Below the pieces are notes generated by a model, which was not told where the DNA came from, did not search any database, and worked only from the letters and a program-made list of their open reading frames with translations. This document shows, piece by piece, positions 29,039-39,062 of a stretch of 51,887 bases of DNA. Source of the DNA: Pseudorhizobium pelagicum (GTDB taxonomy: Bacteria > Pseudomonadota > Alphaproteobacteria > Rhizobiales > Rhizobiaceae); contig JOKI01000028.1 of NCBI GenBank assembly GCA_000722615.1, forward strand, positions 1-51,887, in the 5' to 3' direction. The translations under genes and the position numbers were made by a program. Position 1 is the stretch's first letter; every line of letters starts with the position of its first letter.

Positions 29039-30976
29039 ATGCAGAGCACTTATTTCGACGTCTATGCCGAATGGCAGGCGGACCCGGAAGCTTTCTGGCT
29101 GCGGGCAGCCGAAGCGCTGGACTGGTCCAAGCCGGTCGAGCGGGTGTTCGACCCCGACCAGGGCGCCTACGGGCGCTGGTTCGTGGGCGGTGAAACGAAC
29201 ACCTGCCACAACTGTATCGACCGTCACGTCAAGGCTGGTCGGGGAGACCAGAGGGCGCTGATCTACGACAGCGCAATGAATGGCACGAAGACCAGCTTCA
29301 CCTATGACGCGGTGCTAGCCGAGGTGCAGGCGATCGCTGCCGTGCTGCGCAACCACGGCGTCGGCAAGGGCGACCGAGTGATCCTCTACATGCCCATGGT
29401 TCCGGAGGCGGTCTTCTCGATGCTGGCCTGTGCGCGGCTCGGGGCGGTGCATTCGGTGGTCTTCGGCGGCTTTGCCGCACACGAGCTGGCCAAGCGGATC
29501 GACGATAGCGGCGCCAAGGTGGTGATCAGCGCCAGCTGCGGGTTGGAGCCTGGCCGGATCGTGTCCTACAAGCCGCTGCTCGACCATGCGATCGACATGG
29601 CGACGGCGAAGCCGGACTTCTGCCTCATCCTGCAGCGCGACGAACTGCACGCGCCGCTGCGCTACGAGCATGGCGACATCGACTTCCGGCAGGCGGTCGA
29701 GGTGGAGAAGGTCAACGGTACGGTCATCGACTGCGTGCCCGTCGCCGCCACCGATCCGCTCTACATCCTCTATACATCCGGCACGACGGGCCAGCCCAAG
29801 GGCGTGGTGCGCGACAACGGCGGGCATATGGTGGCCCTCCAGTGGACCATGGAGAACCTTTACGGCGTAAAGCCCGGCGAAGTGTTCTGGACGGCCTCCG
29901 ACATCGGCTGGGTGGTCGGCCATTCCTATATCGTCTACGCGCCGCTGCTGGCCGGCAGCACGACGGTCCTCTTCGAGGGCAAGCCGGTCGGAACGCCGGA
30001 TGCGGGCACCTTCTGGCGGATCGTGTCGGAATACGACGTCAAGGTGCTGTTCACCGCACCGACGGCCTTCCGTGCCATCCGACGCGACGATCCGGACGGC
30101 GAGTACGTCCGGCACCATGACCTGAGCGGTCTGCGTGCGCTGTTTCTCGCCGGAGAGCGCGCCGATCCGGAGACGCTGAAATGGGCGGAAACCGTGCTCA
30201 AGGTTCCGGTGATCGATCACTGGTGGCAGACGGAGACCGGCTGGCCGATGGTCGGCAATCCGGCGGGTCTCGGCCTGCTGCCCTTCAAGGCCGGCTCTCC
30301 CACCTTGCCCATGCCCGGCTATGCCATCGATGTGCTGGATGACGCCGGCCATCCGGTGCCACGCGGCACGCTGGGCAATATCGTGGTGAAGCTTCCGCTT
30401 CCGCCCGGCTGCCTGGTGAGCTTCTGGAACGCAGACGAGCGGTTCCGCCAGTCGTGCCTGGAGGAATTCCCTGGCTACTACAAGACAGCCGATGCCGGGC
30501 TGATGGACGACGAGGGCTATCTCTTCGTGATGGCGCGGACGGACGACATCATCAACTGCGCCGGCCACCGGCTTTCGACCGGCGCGATGGAAGAGGTCTG
30601 CGCCATGCATCCGGACGTCGCGGAATGCGCCGTCGTGGGCGTCGCGGATGCCTTGAAGGGACAGGTCCCCTGCGGCTTCCTGGTGTTGAAGAACAGGGTG
30701 TCGCGCGATCTGGGTGCCGTGGAACGGGAAGTCATAGACCTCGTCCGCAGCGAGATCGGTCCCGTGGCAGCCTTCCGCACCGCCATGGTGGTGCAGCGCC
30801 TGCCGAAGACCCGATTCGGCAAGATCCTCCGCGGCACGATGCAGAAGATTGCCGACGGGATGCCCTGGACCATGCCGGCGACCATCGACGACCCGGGCAT
30901 TCTCGAGGAGATCGCCGAGATCCTGCGGCAGCGGGGATATGCGCGGGCGGCGCCGGCGGTCGGACAGGACGCATAA
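29039..30976 (+). CDS. prpE: Propionyl-CoA synthetase (AMP-forming acyl-CoA synthetase)
   Basis: A 645-residue acetyl/propionyl-CoA synthetase. The adenylate P-loop is YILYTSGTTGQPKGV, with the substrate-pocket IDHWWQTETGWPMVGNP. The C-terminal PKTRFGKILRG holds the catalytic lysine that in relatives is switched off by acetylation or propionylation. The WWQTETGWP form, rather than [10 protein letters not shown], together with VPRGTLGNIV, favours a PrpE-like, propionate-preferring enzyme, which is an inference. ATG at 29039 has GGGAGGAG upstream; a longer frame to 29009 is less likely. It is followed by a strong hairpin terminator and by trcR on the opposite strand. A second, paralogous synthetase (acs) lies 1 kb further on. 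Confidence 0.9.
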   Translation: MQSTYFDVYAEWQADPEAFWLRAAEALDWSKPVERVFDPDQGAYGRWFVGGETNTCHNCIDRHVKAGRGDQRALIYDSAMNGTKTSFTYDAVLAEVQAIAAVLRNHGVGKGDRVILYMPMVPEAVFSMLACARLGAVHSVVFGGFAAHELAKRIDDSGAKVVISASCGLEPGRIVSYKPLLDHAIDMATAKPDFCLILQRDELHAPLRYEHGDIDFRQAVEVEKVNGTVIDCVPVAATDPLYILYTSGTTGQPKGVVRDNGGHMVALQWTMENLYGVKPGEVFWTASDIGWVVGHSYIVYAPLLAGSTTVLFEGKPVGTPDAGTFWRIVSEYDVKVLFTAPTAFRAIRRDDPDGEYVRHHDLSGLRALFLAGERADPETLKWAETVLKVPVIDHWWQTETGWPMVGNPAGLGLLPFKAGSPTLPMPGYAIDVLDDAGHPVPRGTLGNIVVKLPLPPGCLVSFWNADERFRQSCLEEFPGYYKTADAGLMDDEGYLFVMARTDDIINCAGHRLSTGAMEEVCAMHPDVAECAVVGVADALKGQVPCGFLVLKNRVSRDLGAVEREVIDLVRSEIGPVAAFRTAMVVQRLPKTRFGKILRGTMQKIADGMPWTMPATIDDPGILEEIAEILRQRGYARAAPAVGQDA

Positions 30977-30981
30977 CGAAA

Positions 30982-31004
30982 AAACCCCGGCAGGGCCGGG
31001 GTTT
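30982..31004. terminator. Bidirectional terminator between prpE and trcR
   Basis: A perfect 10-bp stem (AAACCCCGGC, loop AGG, GCCGGGGTTT). On the minus strand the run is TTTTTT, making it a good terminator for trcR, whose stop codon is 27 bases away. The plus-strand run is short (TTT), so it is weaker for prpE. Confidence 0.85.
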
Positions 31005-31030
31005 CGAAGTGGTGCAATCGCTACCGGAGA

Positions 31031-31741
31031 TCAGTAGCGGTTGTCGTCCTCGTCTTCGTCGCGTGGGGCCGACTTGAGCGAGCTCAGCTTGGCGAAGACA
31101 GCGTCCGCATCGATTTCCTTCTCTTCTTCGCGATCATTGCGATAGTTGAAGTCGAGGTTTTCCGTTTCCGATGCGGATTGCAGCGTCGCGCCGAGTTCGG
31201 CTGCGGTGGGAAGCGGCTTGCCCTTGGAGGCGCGCTCTACTTCCAGGTCCAGATCGATCTGGCTGCAGAGGCCAAGCGTCACCGGATCCATCGGCGTCAG
31301 GTTGGTGGCATTCCAATGGGTACGGTCGCGGATCTGCTCAATCGTCGACTTGGTCGTGCCGACGAGACGCGAGATCTGCGCATCCTTCAGTTCCGGGTGA
31401 TTGCGCACCAGCCAGAGAATGGCGTTGGGGCGATCCTGGCGCTTCGACACCGGTGTATAGCGGGGGCCGCGGCGCTTTGATTCGGGAACGCGAACCTTCG
31501 GCTCGGACAGCTTCAGCCGGTGATTGATGTCGCCTTCGCCGCGCTGGATCTCGTCGCGCGAGAGCTGCCCGGTGGCGATCGGATCAAGGCCCTTGATCCC
31601 CTGCGCTGCTTCGCCGTCAGCGATTGCCTTCACCTCCAGCGGGTGCAGCTTGCAGAACTGCGCAATCTGGTCGAAGGAAAGTGCCGTGTTGTCGACAAGC
31701 CAGACCGCCGTCGCCTTCGGCATAAGCAATTGTTGAGCCAT
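31031..31741 (-). CDS. trcR: TrcR-type cell-cycle transcriptional regulator (DUF1013)
   Basis: A 236-residue DUF1013 protein found almost only in alphaproteobacteria; homologues were described as TrcR, linked to cell-cycle control. It begins MAQQLLMPKATAVWLVDNTALSFDQIAQFC, and has a helix-turn-helix-like segment at about residues 105-145 (NAILWLVRNHPELKDAQISRLVGTTKSTIEQIRDRTHWN). The last 40 residues are acidic and low in complexity (EEEKEIDADAVF, DEDEDDNRY). GAGGAT lies upstream of the ATG. It is divergent from acs, and the 220-bp gap should hold both promoters. Its DNA targets are not known from sequence. Confidence 0.88.
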   Translation of the reverse strand: MAQQLLMPKATAVWLVDNTALSFDQIAQFCKLHPLEVKAIADGEAAQGIKGLDPIATGQLSRDEIQRGEGDINHRLKLSEPKVRVPESKRRGPRYTPVSKRQDRPNAILWLVRNHPELKDAQISRLVGTTKSTIEQIRDRTHWNATNLTPMDPVTLGLCSQIDLDLEVERASKGKPLPTAAELGATLQSASETENLDFNYRNDREEEKEIDADAVFAKLSSLKSAPRDEDEDDNRY

Positions 31742-31961
31742 AGATATAGATCCTCTGTCCGTCCGCGCCGGTGTCGCGGGCCGTGGGTATCAACCACTAT
31801 TTCCGGGAATTCGACGCGTCTATATCCGGAAAACGGCGGAATTGCAAATATCGCGCAACATGAACCGTTTGTCTAATTGCTGGTCCAGTTCCACCTGATA
31901 TGTATGATTCATGATCCGGAATTTTTGTCCGGTTTCGTCGTGACGAAATGGGGAGGAGACC

Positions 31962-33914
31962 ATGTCCGAGAAGGTTTATCCTGTGTCGCGCGCCACCAAG
32001 AGCATGGCGCTGATCGACAAGGACAAATACGAGAAGTGGTACGAGGAAAGCATCGAAGACCCCGACAAGTTCTGGGGCAAGCATGGCAAGCGTATCGACT
32101 GGTTCAAGCCCTATACCAAGGTCAAGAATACCTCGTTCAAGGGCAAGGTGTCGATCAAGTGGTTCGAGGACGGACTTACCAATGTCTCCTACAACTGCAT
32201 CGACCGTCACCTGAAGACGCATGGCGAGCGCACCGCCCTGATCTGGGAAGGTGACAATCCGTATATCGACAAGAAGATCACCTACAACCAGCTCTACGAT
32301 CAGGTCTGTCGCCTCGCGAACGTCCTGAAACAGCGCGGCGTCAAGAAGGGCGACCGCGTTACCATCTACATGCCGATGATCCCGGAGGCGGCCTATGCGA
32401 TGCTCGCCTGCGCCCGCATCGGTGCCGTCCATTCGGTGGTCTTCGGTGGCTTCTCGCCCGAGGCATTGGCGGGGCGCATTGTCGACTGCCAGTCCTGCTT
32501 CGTCATCACCTGTGACGAGGGTGTGCGCGGCGGCAAGCCGGTGCCGCTGAAGGAAAACACCGACAAGGCCATCCACATTGCGGCGCGCCAGTATGCGACC
32601 GTCAACAACGTGCTGGTGATCCGCCGCACCGGTGGCAAGGTCAACTGGGCGCCGGGCCGTGACCTCTGGTATCATGAGGAAGTCGCCAAGGCGAAGCCGC
32701 ACTGCGAGCCGGTGAAGATGAAGGCGGAGGATCCGCTGTTCATCCTCTATACGTCTGGCTCCACGGGCAAACCGAAGGGCGTGCTGCACACGACCGGTGG
32801 CTATCTCGTCTACGCGGCGATGACCCATGAATACGTCTTCGATTACCACGACGGGGACGTCTACTGGTGTACGGCCGACGTCGGCTGGGTGACCGGGCAT
32901 TCCTACATCGTCTATGGACCGCTCGCGAACTGCGCCACGTCGCTGATGTTCGAGGGCGTGCCGAACTTTCCGGACCAGGGCCGCTTCTGGGAGGTCATCG
33001 ACAAGCACAAGGTCAACATCTTCTACACGGCGCCAACCGCAATCCGCTCGCTGATGGGTGCCGGCGACGAGTTCGTGAAACGGTCCTCGCGGGCCAGCCT
33101 GCGGCTGCTTGGAACCGTCGGCGAGCCGATCAACCCGGAGGCCTGGGAGTGGTACTACAAGGTGGTCGGCGACAGCCGCTGCCCGGTGATCGATACCTGG
33201 TGGCAGACGGAAACCGGCGGCCACATGATCACGCCGCTGCCGGGTGCGACCGCCCTGAAGCCCGGCTCGGCGACGGTGCCGTTCTTCGGGGTCAAGCCCG
33301 AGCTCGTGGACAGTGAGGGCAAGGTGCTGGAAGGCGCGGCAGACGGCAATCTCTGCATCGCAGATTCCTGGCCCGGCCAGATGCGCACGGTCTACGGCGA
33401 CCACGAGCGCTTCATACAGACCTACTTCTCGACCTACAAGGGCAAGTATTTCACCGGTGACGGCTGCCGCCGCGATGCGGACGGCTATTACTGGATCACC
33501 GGCCGCGTCGACGACGTGCTGAACGTCTCCGGTCACCGTCTCGGAACAGCCGAGGTGGAATCGGCTCTGGTGTCGCATGACAAGGTCTCGGAAGCGGCCG
33601 TGGTCGGCTATCCGCACAGCGTCAAGGGTCAGGGCATCTACTGCTACGTGACGCTGATGTCCGGGAGCGAGGGTGACGACGCGCTGCGCCAGGAGCTGAT
33701 CAAGCACGTCCGAAGCGAAATCGGGCCAATCGCCACGCCGGACAAGATCCAGTTCTCGCCGGGCCTGCCAAAGACCCGCTCCGGCAAGATCATGCGGCGC
33801 ATTCTCCGCAAGATTGCCGAAGACGATTTCGGCGCACTGGGGGATATCTCGACGCTGGCCGATCCGGGCGTTGTCGAGGATCTGATCGAGAACCGCCAGA
33901 ACAAGGCGGTGTGA
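31962..33914 (+). CDS. acs: Acetyl-CoA synthetase
   Basis: A 650-residue AMP-forming acetate-CoA ligase. Markers are [22 protein letters not shown] (adenylate loop), [16 protein letters not shown] with the acetate-selecting tryptophan, the hinge [21 protein letters not shown], and [17 protein letters not shown], where the lysine is the classic acetylation/deacetylation control point. A strong GGGGAGGAG precedes the ATG. No actP or sirtuin gene is adjacent. Its intergenic neighbour is trcR. Confidence 0.96.
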   Translation: MSEKVYPVSRATKSMALIDKDKYEKWYEESIEDPDKFWGKHGKRIDWFKPYTKVKNTSFKGKVSIKWFEDGLTNVSYNCIDRHLKTHGERTALIWEGDNPYIDKKITYNQLYDQVCRLANVLKQRGVKKGDRVTIYMPMIPEAAYAMLACARIGAVHSVVFGGFSPEALAGRIVDCQSCFVITCDEGVRGGKPVPLKENTDKAIHIAARQYATVNNVLVIRRTGGKVNWAPGRDLWYHEEVAKAKPHCEPVKMKAEDPLFILYTSGSTGKPKGVLHTTGGYLVYAAMTHEYVFDYHDGDVYWCTADVGWVTGHSYIVYGPLANCATSLMFEGVPNFPDQGRFWEVIDKHKVNIFYTAPTAIRSLMGAGDEFVKRSSRASLRLLGTVGEPINPEAWEWYYKVVGDSRCPVIDTWWQTETGGHMITPLPGATALKPGSATVPFFGVKPELVDSEGKVLEGAADGNLCIADSWPGQMRTVYGDHERFIQTYFSTYKGKYFTGDGCRRDADGYYWITGRVDDVLNVSGHRLGTAEVESALVSHDKVSEAAVVGYPHSVKGQGIYCYVTLMSGSEGDDALRQELIKHVRSEIGPIATPDKIQFSPGLPKTRSGKIMRRILRKIAEDDFGALGDISTLADPGVVEDLIENRQNKAV

Positions 33915-33923
33915 TCGACCAGG

Positions 33924-33949
33924 GGCCGCCCTCGCTCGAGGGGGCGGCC
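33924..33949 (+). terminator. Probable terminator after acs
   Basis: A GGCCGCCC/GGGCGGCC stem with a loop of about 10 nt starts 10 bases after the acs stop codon. No good T-run follows on the plus strand, so efficiency is uncertain. Confidence 0.45.
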
Positions 33950-34021
33950 TTCAACAGCCAATCCGGGACTGAATTTCTTCCATCTGCTCGCGACTGCGGT
34001 GATGCAAGGCTGGAGGAGATC

Positions 34022-34471
34022 TCACTCCGGTTCGCAGACGACCGGAGCCTTTCGCCCGCCGTCATAGCTTTGCGCTAGTCCGGCGAGCAGCATGTAGTCC
34101 GCCGCCTGCACGCCACCGTCGAGCGTGACATCCGCCACCACCCGGCCGAAATATTTGTCGCCGGAAATGCGGCTGAGCTGGATGCGCGACGATGTTGCCG
34201 CCAGTTGCTCCAGAGCCCGCCGCGCCGGCTCACCAGCCTGGCGTATGCTCAGGCATTTGGAGCGGATCTCGGGCGTATCGATGCCACGGATGCGCACGTA
34301 GACCTCAACCTTCTGCTGCGGCCAAGGCCTTGCCTCGACGAGCAGGGTATCGCCATCGATGATCCGCAGGATTTCCGCCTCCACAGGTCCCGCGATCTCG
34401 TCACGCGGTGCCGCGTTCGCGGCGACAGCGAGGGGCAGAAGGACAGGAAGAATCAGCAGCAGGCGTTTCAT
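34022..34471 (-). CDS. Secreted thermonuclease (SNase-like) family protein
   Basis: A 149-residue protein with a Sec signal peptide (MKRLLLILPVLLPLAVAANA) and a staphylococcal-nuclease-like OB-fold. The catalytic pattern is recognisable: ILRIIDGDTLLVEA, RIRGIDTPEIRSKC (Arg plus Asp/Glu) and ISGDKYFGRVVADVTLDG. Two cysteines are kept in the mature part. The predicted product is an exported or periplasmic Ca-dependent nuclease; some family members have lost activity. A perfect 9+9-bp palindrome directly abuts the start codon. The gene lies downstream of acs on the opposite strand and 50 bases downstream of the SDHAF4 gene. Confidence 0.85.
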   Translation of the reverse strand: MKRLLLILPVLLPLAVAANAAPRDEIAGPVEAEILRIIDGDTLLVEARPWPQQKVEVYVRIRGIDTPEIRSKCLSIRQAGEPARRALEQLAATSSRIQLSRISGDKYFGRVVADVTLDGGVQAADYMLLAGLAQSYDGGRKAPVVCEPE

Positions 34472-34491
34472 GGAAGGAATAAATTCCTTCC
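34472..34491. repeat. Perfect inverted repeat at the SNase start codon
   Basis: Arms GGAAGGAAT and ATTCCTTCC separated by AA, ending directly beside the ATG of the SNase-like gene. On the mRNA the hairpin contains the only GGAAGG-type ribosome site near the start, so it could block translation, or the DNA could be a repressor operator. Confidence 0.7.
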
Positions 34492-34521
34492 TGTAGTAGA
34501 AGTCAATAGGACTAATAGCCT

Positions 34522-34743
34522 CTAGAAGTCGATCGCCCGGCCGTTGATCTCCCAGTCGCCGAAGCGGGACGGCTCGGCGCCGCCGCGGCCGCCGAGTTCG
34601 GTCGGCAGTTTGGCCTGAACTTCCTGCTGGCGCCGCTGTTCGGCTTCCTCAAGGGCACGCTTTGCAGCGGGCGAAAGCGGCTTCTTCGCGGCCGGCTCGC
34701 TGTCCGTCGTGCTGCTGTTGTCGTTGTCGGGTTCCTGGATCAT
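34522..34743 (-). CDS. Succinate dehydrogenase assembly factor 4 homologue (DUF1674)
   Basis: A 73-residue small protein with the C-terminal DUF1674/SDHAF4 signature: ELGGRGGAEPSRFGDWEINGRAIDF-type end, here residues 49-73, including the invariant GDWE and DF. The first half is charged and probably disordered. In mitochondria SDHAF4 protects the flavinylated SdhA subunit during complex II assembly; the bacterial homologue is presumed to do the same. The sdh genes themselves are not in the window. The open frame ends 50 bases upstream of the SNase start on the same strand. Confidence 0.85.
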   Translation of the reverse strand: MIQEPDNDNSSTTDSEPAAKKPLSPAAKRALEEAEQRRQQEVQAKLPTELGGRGGAEPSRFGDWEINGRAIDF

Positions 34744-34836
34744 TCACGCCGCCGTGGGTCATATTGAAAAGAAAAGCGGGACAAACCACATCATAGACGG
34801 TTCGACCCCGGCAATAAAGCCTTCTGGAGACTGACG

Positions 34837-35799
34837 ATGAACATGATGCGCACCGCGATGCTTCTGGCCTTCATGACAGCCCTGTTCATGGGCGTCGGCC
34901 TGTTGATTGGCGGCCGCGCCGGCATGATGATCGCCCTCCTGATTGCCGCCGGCATGAACCTCTTCTCCTACTGGAACTCGGACAAGATGGTGCTGTCTGC
35001 CTATCGGGCACAGCCGGTGGACGAAGGCAATGCACCCGAACTCTTCCAGATGATGCGCACGCTTTCGGCCAATGCCGGGCTGCCGATGCCGAAGGTCTAT
35101 GTCTACGACAGCCCGCAGCCGAATGCTTTCGCGACGGGCCGCAACCCGCAAAATGCCGCTGTGGCCGCATCGACCGGCCTGTTGCAGCGCCTGACGCCGG
35201 AGGAAGTGGCAGGAGTGATGGCCCATGAGCTTGCCCACATCCAGAACCGCGACACCCTGACGATGACGATGACCGCGACGCTTGCCGGTGCCATCTCGAT
35301 GCTCGGCAACTTCGCCTTCTTCTTCGGCGGCAACCGCGACAACAACAATCCGCTCGGTTTCATCGGCGTCATCGTCGCCATGATCGTGGCACCGCTCGCT
35401 GCCATGCTGGTGCAGATGGCGATCAGCCGGACCCGCGAATATTCGGCCGACAAGCGCGGCGCGGAGATCTGCGGCAACCCGCTGTGGCTCGCGTCCGCGC
35501 TCGGCAAGATCGCCGGCGCCGCCCAGGTGATCCACAACAACGATGCCGAACGCAATCCGGCGACGGCCCATATGTTCATCATCAATCCGCTGTCGGGAGA
35601 GCGGATGGACAACCTTTTCTCGACCCACCCGAACACGGACAACCGGATTGCCGAGCTGCGCAAGATGGCGAGCGGGTTTGATGCCGGTGGCTCGACGCCC
35701 GGCCTGCGTGCTGCTAGACCGACGCGCACCGCGCGCACCGTCCCCGAAACCGGCTCGGGCCGCGGCACCTCAGAGCCGCGCAAGGGACCCTGGTCTTGA
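34837..35799 (+). CDS. htpX: Protease HtpX homologue (M48 membrane zinc metallopeptidase)
   Basis: A 320-residue integral membrane protease that degrades misfolded membrane proteins alongside FtsH. Two N-terminal transmembrane helices (residues 5-25 and 29-45) precede the HEXXH zinc site HELAH (residues 130-134), and further hydrophobic segments ([16 protein letters not shown] and [21 protein letters not shown]) follow. The third zinc ligand region is [19 protein letters not shown] precedes the ATG. It overlaps the downstream RsmB-like gene by four bases (TTGA). The C-terminal 30 residues are basic and unusually poor in conserved sequence. Confidence 0.95.
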   Translation: MNMMRTAMLLAFMTALFMGVGLLIGGRAGMMIALLIAAGMNLFSYWNSDKMVLSAYRAQPVDEGNAPELFQMMRTLSANAGLPMPKVYVYDSPQPNAFATGRNPQNAAVAASTGLLQRLTPEEVAGVMAHELAHIQNRDTLTMTMTATLAGAISMLGNFAFFFGGNRDNNNPLGFIGVIVAMIVAPLAAMLVQMAISRTREYSADKRGAEICGNPLWLASALGKIAGAAQVIHNNDAERNPATAHMFIINPLSGERMDNLFSTHPNTDNRIAELRKMASGFDAGGSTPGLRAARPTRTARTVPETGSGRGTSEPRKGPWS

Positions 35800-37196
35800 A
35801 CCAAGAGAAAAAAAGCAAGCGATCGTTCCAGTCCAGACAGCCGGCAGCGGCGCACCGTCAGGAAGAAGCCCCGGTACCATCCGACAAGGCGGGGTTCGAT
35901 GTGCGTGCCACGGCCTCGAAGATCCTGGCGGCGGCTGTGGACCGGAAAATCCCGCTCGACGGCATGCTCGACCTGGTCCATGGCAATGCCGCCTACAAGC
36001 AGCTGAGCGATGCCGACCGGGCACTGGCACGTGCCATCCTGAACTCGGCCCTGCGGCACCTGCCGCGGCTGGAGGCGGCGATCGGTTCGATGCTCGACAG
36101 CCCGCTGCCCGAAGGCGCCCGCGCTCTTCATCACGTCCTGATCGTTGCCGCCGCGCAGATCCTGCATCTCGATGTGCCGGCCCATGCGGTGGTGGATATC
36201 GCCGTGGAACAGGCGCATCGCGACCCCCGCAACAGGCGTTTTGCCAAACTGGTCAATGCGGTGCTGCGGCGGCTGGTGCGGGAAAGACAGGACGTTCTGG
36301 ACAGAACCGCTACCGTATCACCCGTGCCGGATTGGTTCATGAGCAGGCTTTCGTCCGCCTACGGCAAGAACGAGGCGCAGCGGATTGCCGAAGCGCAGCT
36401 CATCCCGCCCGCCATCGACATCACCGTCAAATCCGACCCCGACAGCTGGGCGGAAAAGTTCGGCGGCCGTGTCCTGCCGACCGGCAGCATCCGTCTGCCG
36501 GTTTTTCAGGGATCGGTCGTGTCGCTGCCCGGTTACCAGGAGGGTGAATGGTGGGTGCAGGACGTGGCAGCCAGCATCCCGGCAAAACTGTTCGGCGACA
36601 TCAAGGGATGGCGCATCGCCGACCTTTGTGCTGCCCCCGGCGGCAAGACGGCCCAGCTCGCGGCGGCCGGCGCAACGGTCATCGCCGTCGAGCAATCGGC
36701 CAACCGGCTGGTTCGTCTGAAGGAGAACCTGGCGCGGCTTGCACTCGATGCCGAGCTGGTCCAGGGCGACCTCTTCGAATTCCGGCCTGAAGAGCTTCTC
36801 GACGGCGTGCTCCTGGACGCGCCATGCTCGTCGACCGGCACCACGCGGCGGCATCCGGACGTGCTCTGGACCAAAGGTCCTGAGGATATCGCCAAACTTG
36901 CCGCCCTGCAGGCCAAGATGCTTCGCCATGCCGTGACGCTCGTCAGGCCGGGTGGCCTGATCGTGTTCTCGAACTGCTCGCTCGATCCGCTCGAAGGGGA
37001 AGATCTGGTGGCGGATCTGCTGAGGGACGATCCATCTCTCGAACGCGTCCCTGTCGATCCGGCGCAATGGCCGGGCCTCGAGGAGGCAATCTCGCCGGTC
37101 GGCGAGTTTCGCACCACGCCTGCGATGTTGCCTGCGACTGATGGCTTCACCGGCGGCATGGACGGCTTCTTCGCCAGCGTCCTGCGGCGGCGGTAA
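35796..37196 (+). CDS. RsmB-like 16S rRNA (cytosine-5) methyltransferase (Fmu/Sun)
   Basis: A 466-residue m5C RNA methyltransferase. The N-terminal NusB-like domain runs from about residue 28 to 160. The AdoMet site is [26 protein letters not shown], and the motif IV region has [20 protein letters not shown]. Motif VI is [14 protein letters not shown], which keeps the catalytic cysteine; the usual TCS is NCS here. The start is a TTG at 35796 overlapping the htpX stop, with AAGGGA upstream. The specific rRNA target (C967-type) is inferred from family, not shown. Confidence 0.9.
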   Translation: MNQEKKSKRSFQSRQPAAAHRQEEAPVPSDKAGFDVRATASKILAAAVDRKIPLDGMLDLVHGNAAYKQLSDADRALARAILNSALRHLPRLEAAIGSMLDSPLPEGARALHHVLIVAAAQILHLDVPAHAVVDIAVEQAHRDPRNRRFAKLVNAVLRRLVRERQDVLDRTATVSPVPDWFMSRLSSAYGKNEAQRIAEAQLIPPAIDITVKSDPDSWAEKFGGRVLPTGSIRLPVFQGSVVSLPGYQEGEWWVQDVAASIPAKLFGDIKGWRIADLCAAPGGKTAQLAAAGATVIAVEQSANRLVRLKENLARLALDAELVQGDLFEFRPEELLDGVLLDAPCSSTGTTRRHPDVLWTKGPEDIAKLAALQAKMLRHAVTLVRPGGLIVFSNCSLDPLEGEDLVADLLRDDPSLERVPVDPAQWPGLEEAISPVGEFRTTPAMLPATDGFTGGMDGFFASVLRRR

Positions 37197-37297
37197 GTCT
37201 TTCTTTACCATAGCAGCCGATTGTATTCGAAGAGGCTAAAGGGGGAGCCGGCTCGCGAGAGCGGAGGTTCGATCCTGCGGAGTGTTCCAAATTGATC

Positions 37298-38980
37298 ATG
37301 CAGCTCGCGGATCGCCGAAGACTGATGTCTGCCGGCTTGCGGGAGGTCGTCCGTCGCTGCTACCGACGCACGGCGCGCTTGCGGCTTGTCCTTTCCCCAT
37401 TTGCCGCACAGGTTCCGGATCGGCTGCTGGTTGCACCGACGGACCTGCGGGCCATTGATCCGTTCGTGGCGGAAGAGATCGCCGAAGGCCGTTTTCCGCT
37501 CGCCGGGTTTTCCCTGGATACGGAAGGTGCGTCTCCTTTCGCGGTCGAGCTTCCGTCGAAGGCTTTCGCCGAGCGGCTGCATTCCTTTGCCTGGCTGCGG
37601 CACATGCGGGCACAGAGGACCGAAGTCGCCTGCGCCCGCACCCGCACCATCGTTGCCAGCTGGATCATGCTGCATGGGCGCAGGACGAGAGGCATCGCCT
37701 GGGAGCCGAATGTGGTTGCGGAGCGGGTCATCGCCTGGCTGTCGCATTCGACGGTGGTGCTGCAGGGGGCCGAGGCAGGCTTCTACCGCCGCTTCATGAA
37801 AAGCCTGAGCTTCCAGGTGCGCTATCTGCGCCGCATCGTGCGCGGATTGCCGATGGACGAGACACGGCTGCGGATCCGCATCGCGCTTGCCATGGCCTCC
37901 GTCTCCATGCCGACCCGCAACGCCTATATCAGGCGCGAGGGCGGCCGGCTCGACCGGGAGCTGGAGCGTCAGATCCTGCCGGACGGGGCCCATGTCTCGC
38001 GCAGTCCGCGTGCGGTCCTCGACCTGCTTCTCGACCTGCTGCCGCTGCGCCAGACCTACATCAACCTGGGGCATGACGTTCCGCCGAAACTCATCCCGAC
38101 CATAGACCGGATGTATCCGGCGCTGCGATTCTTCCGGCACCAGGACGGAGACCTGGCGCTCTTCAATGGCGCGACGTCTACGCCGGCGAGCGAATTGATG
38201 TCGGTGCTGCGCTACGACGAGACGGGCGGCAAGCCATTCAAGTCGCTGCCCCATGGGAACTATCAGCGGCTGGCGGCAAACGGCGTGACGATCATCGTCG
38301 ATACGGGTAAGCCGCTTTCACCCGATCTGTCACACAAAGCCCATGCCGGCTGCCTCTCGTTCGAGATGTCGTCGGCCCGGCACCGTTTCATCGTCAATTG
38401 CGGCGCACCGAAGTTTGCCGGGCGCGACTACCACCAGGTTGCCCGGTCCACGGCGGCGCATTCGACGGTGACGCTGAACGAGACCTCCTCGAGCCGTTTC
38501 CTCCGCTCGCATTTCTGCGGTGCCTCGATCCTTGCCAGCGCCAATCCCGGCGAGGTGGAGCGCTCCGCAGACCAGCATGGCGCCGATTGGCTGCGGGCCG
38601 TCCACGACGGCTATCTGCGGGAGTTCGGTTACCTCCACGAGCGGGAAATCGGTCTCAGCAGCACAGGCAGCAAGATCAAGGGCCATGACCGCCTCTTTGC
38701 GCCCGAGGGCGGCCGGGTCCCGGACGGCCGGGCTGTTGCCGAGGCGCGCTTCCATATCCATCCGACGATCTCGCTGTCGCGGCAGGATCAGGAAAGCGTG
38801 CTGATGGTGGCTCCCGATGGCGAGGCGTGGCATTTTTCGGCGCCGGGGCTGGCGATCGCGATCGAGCAGGATATTTTTTTCGCCGATGCCTCCGGTCTGC
38901 GGCAAAGCCAGCAGATCGTCATCGCGTTTTCCCCGCCCGACGTTGCGGAGATCCGGTGGATGTTGAAGCGTATGGAATAG
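37298..38980 (+). CDS. Heparinase II/III family protein
   Basis: A 560-residue protein with an alpha/alpha-toroid N-terminal half and a C-terminal heparinase II/III-like beta domain (about residues 360-560: [33 protein letters not shown]). Such proteins cleave uronic-acid polysaccharides by elimination in characterised relatives; in rhizobia this orthologue commonly sits between an RsmB-like methyltransferase and purH, and its substrate is not established. No signal peptide is clear, which is odd for a polysaccharide lyase. ATG at 37298 is preferred over TTG at 37292. It lies 101 bases downstream of the RsmB-like gene. Confidence 0.85.
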   Translation: MQLADRRRLMSAGLREVVRRCYRRTARLRLVLSPFAAQVPDRLLVAPTDLRAIDPFVAEEIAEGRFPLAGFSLDTEGASPFAVELPSKAFAERLHSFAWLRHMRAQRTEVACARTRTIVASWIMLHGRRTRGIAWEPNVVAERVIAWLSHSTVVLQGAEAGFYRRFMKSLSFQVRYLRRIVRGLPMDETRLRIRIALAMASVSMPTRNAYIRREGGRLDRELERQILPDGAHVSRSPRAVLDLLLDLLPLRQTYINLGHDVPPKLIPTIDRMYPALRFFRHQDGDLALFNGATSTPASELMSVLRYDETGGKPFKSLPHGNYQRLAANGVTIIVDTGKPLSPDLSHKAHAGCLSFEMSSARHRFIVNCGAPKFAGRDYHQVARSTAAHSTVTLNETSSSRFLRSHFCGASILASANPGEVERSADQHGADWLRAVHDGYLREFGYLHEREIGLSSTGSKIKGHDRLFAPEGGRVPDGRAVAEARFHIHPTISLSRQDQESVLMVAPDGEAWHFSAPGLAIAIEQDIFFADASGLRQSQQIVIAFSPPDVAEIRWMLKRME

Positions 38981-39062
38981 GCGTTTCTTCCAGAGGAAAG
39001 CTATGCTAACGCGGCGCCAACTGCCCTTGCCGCGTGGCGGCATCATCCCGAGGAGCATCCCG

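Noticed and set aside
31797..33707. A 636-codon open frame antisense to acs
   Set aside because: It mirrors acs codon bias in GC-rich DNA, has no family similarity, and the sense protein is a complete, unmistakable acetyl-CoA synthetase. The same reasoning removes the long antisense frames over gyrB (4975-6492) and purH (39006-40793).
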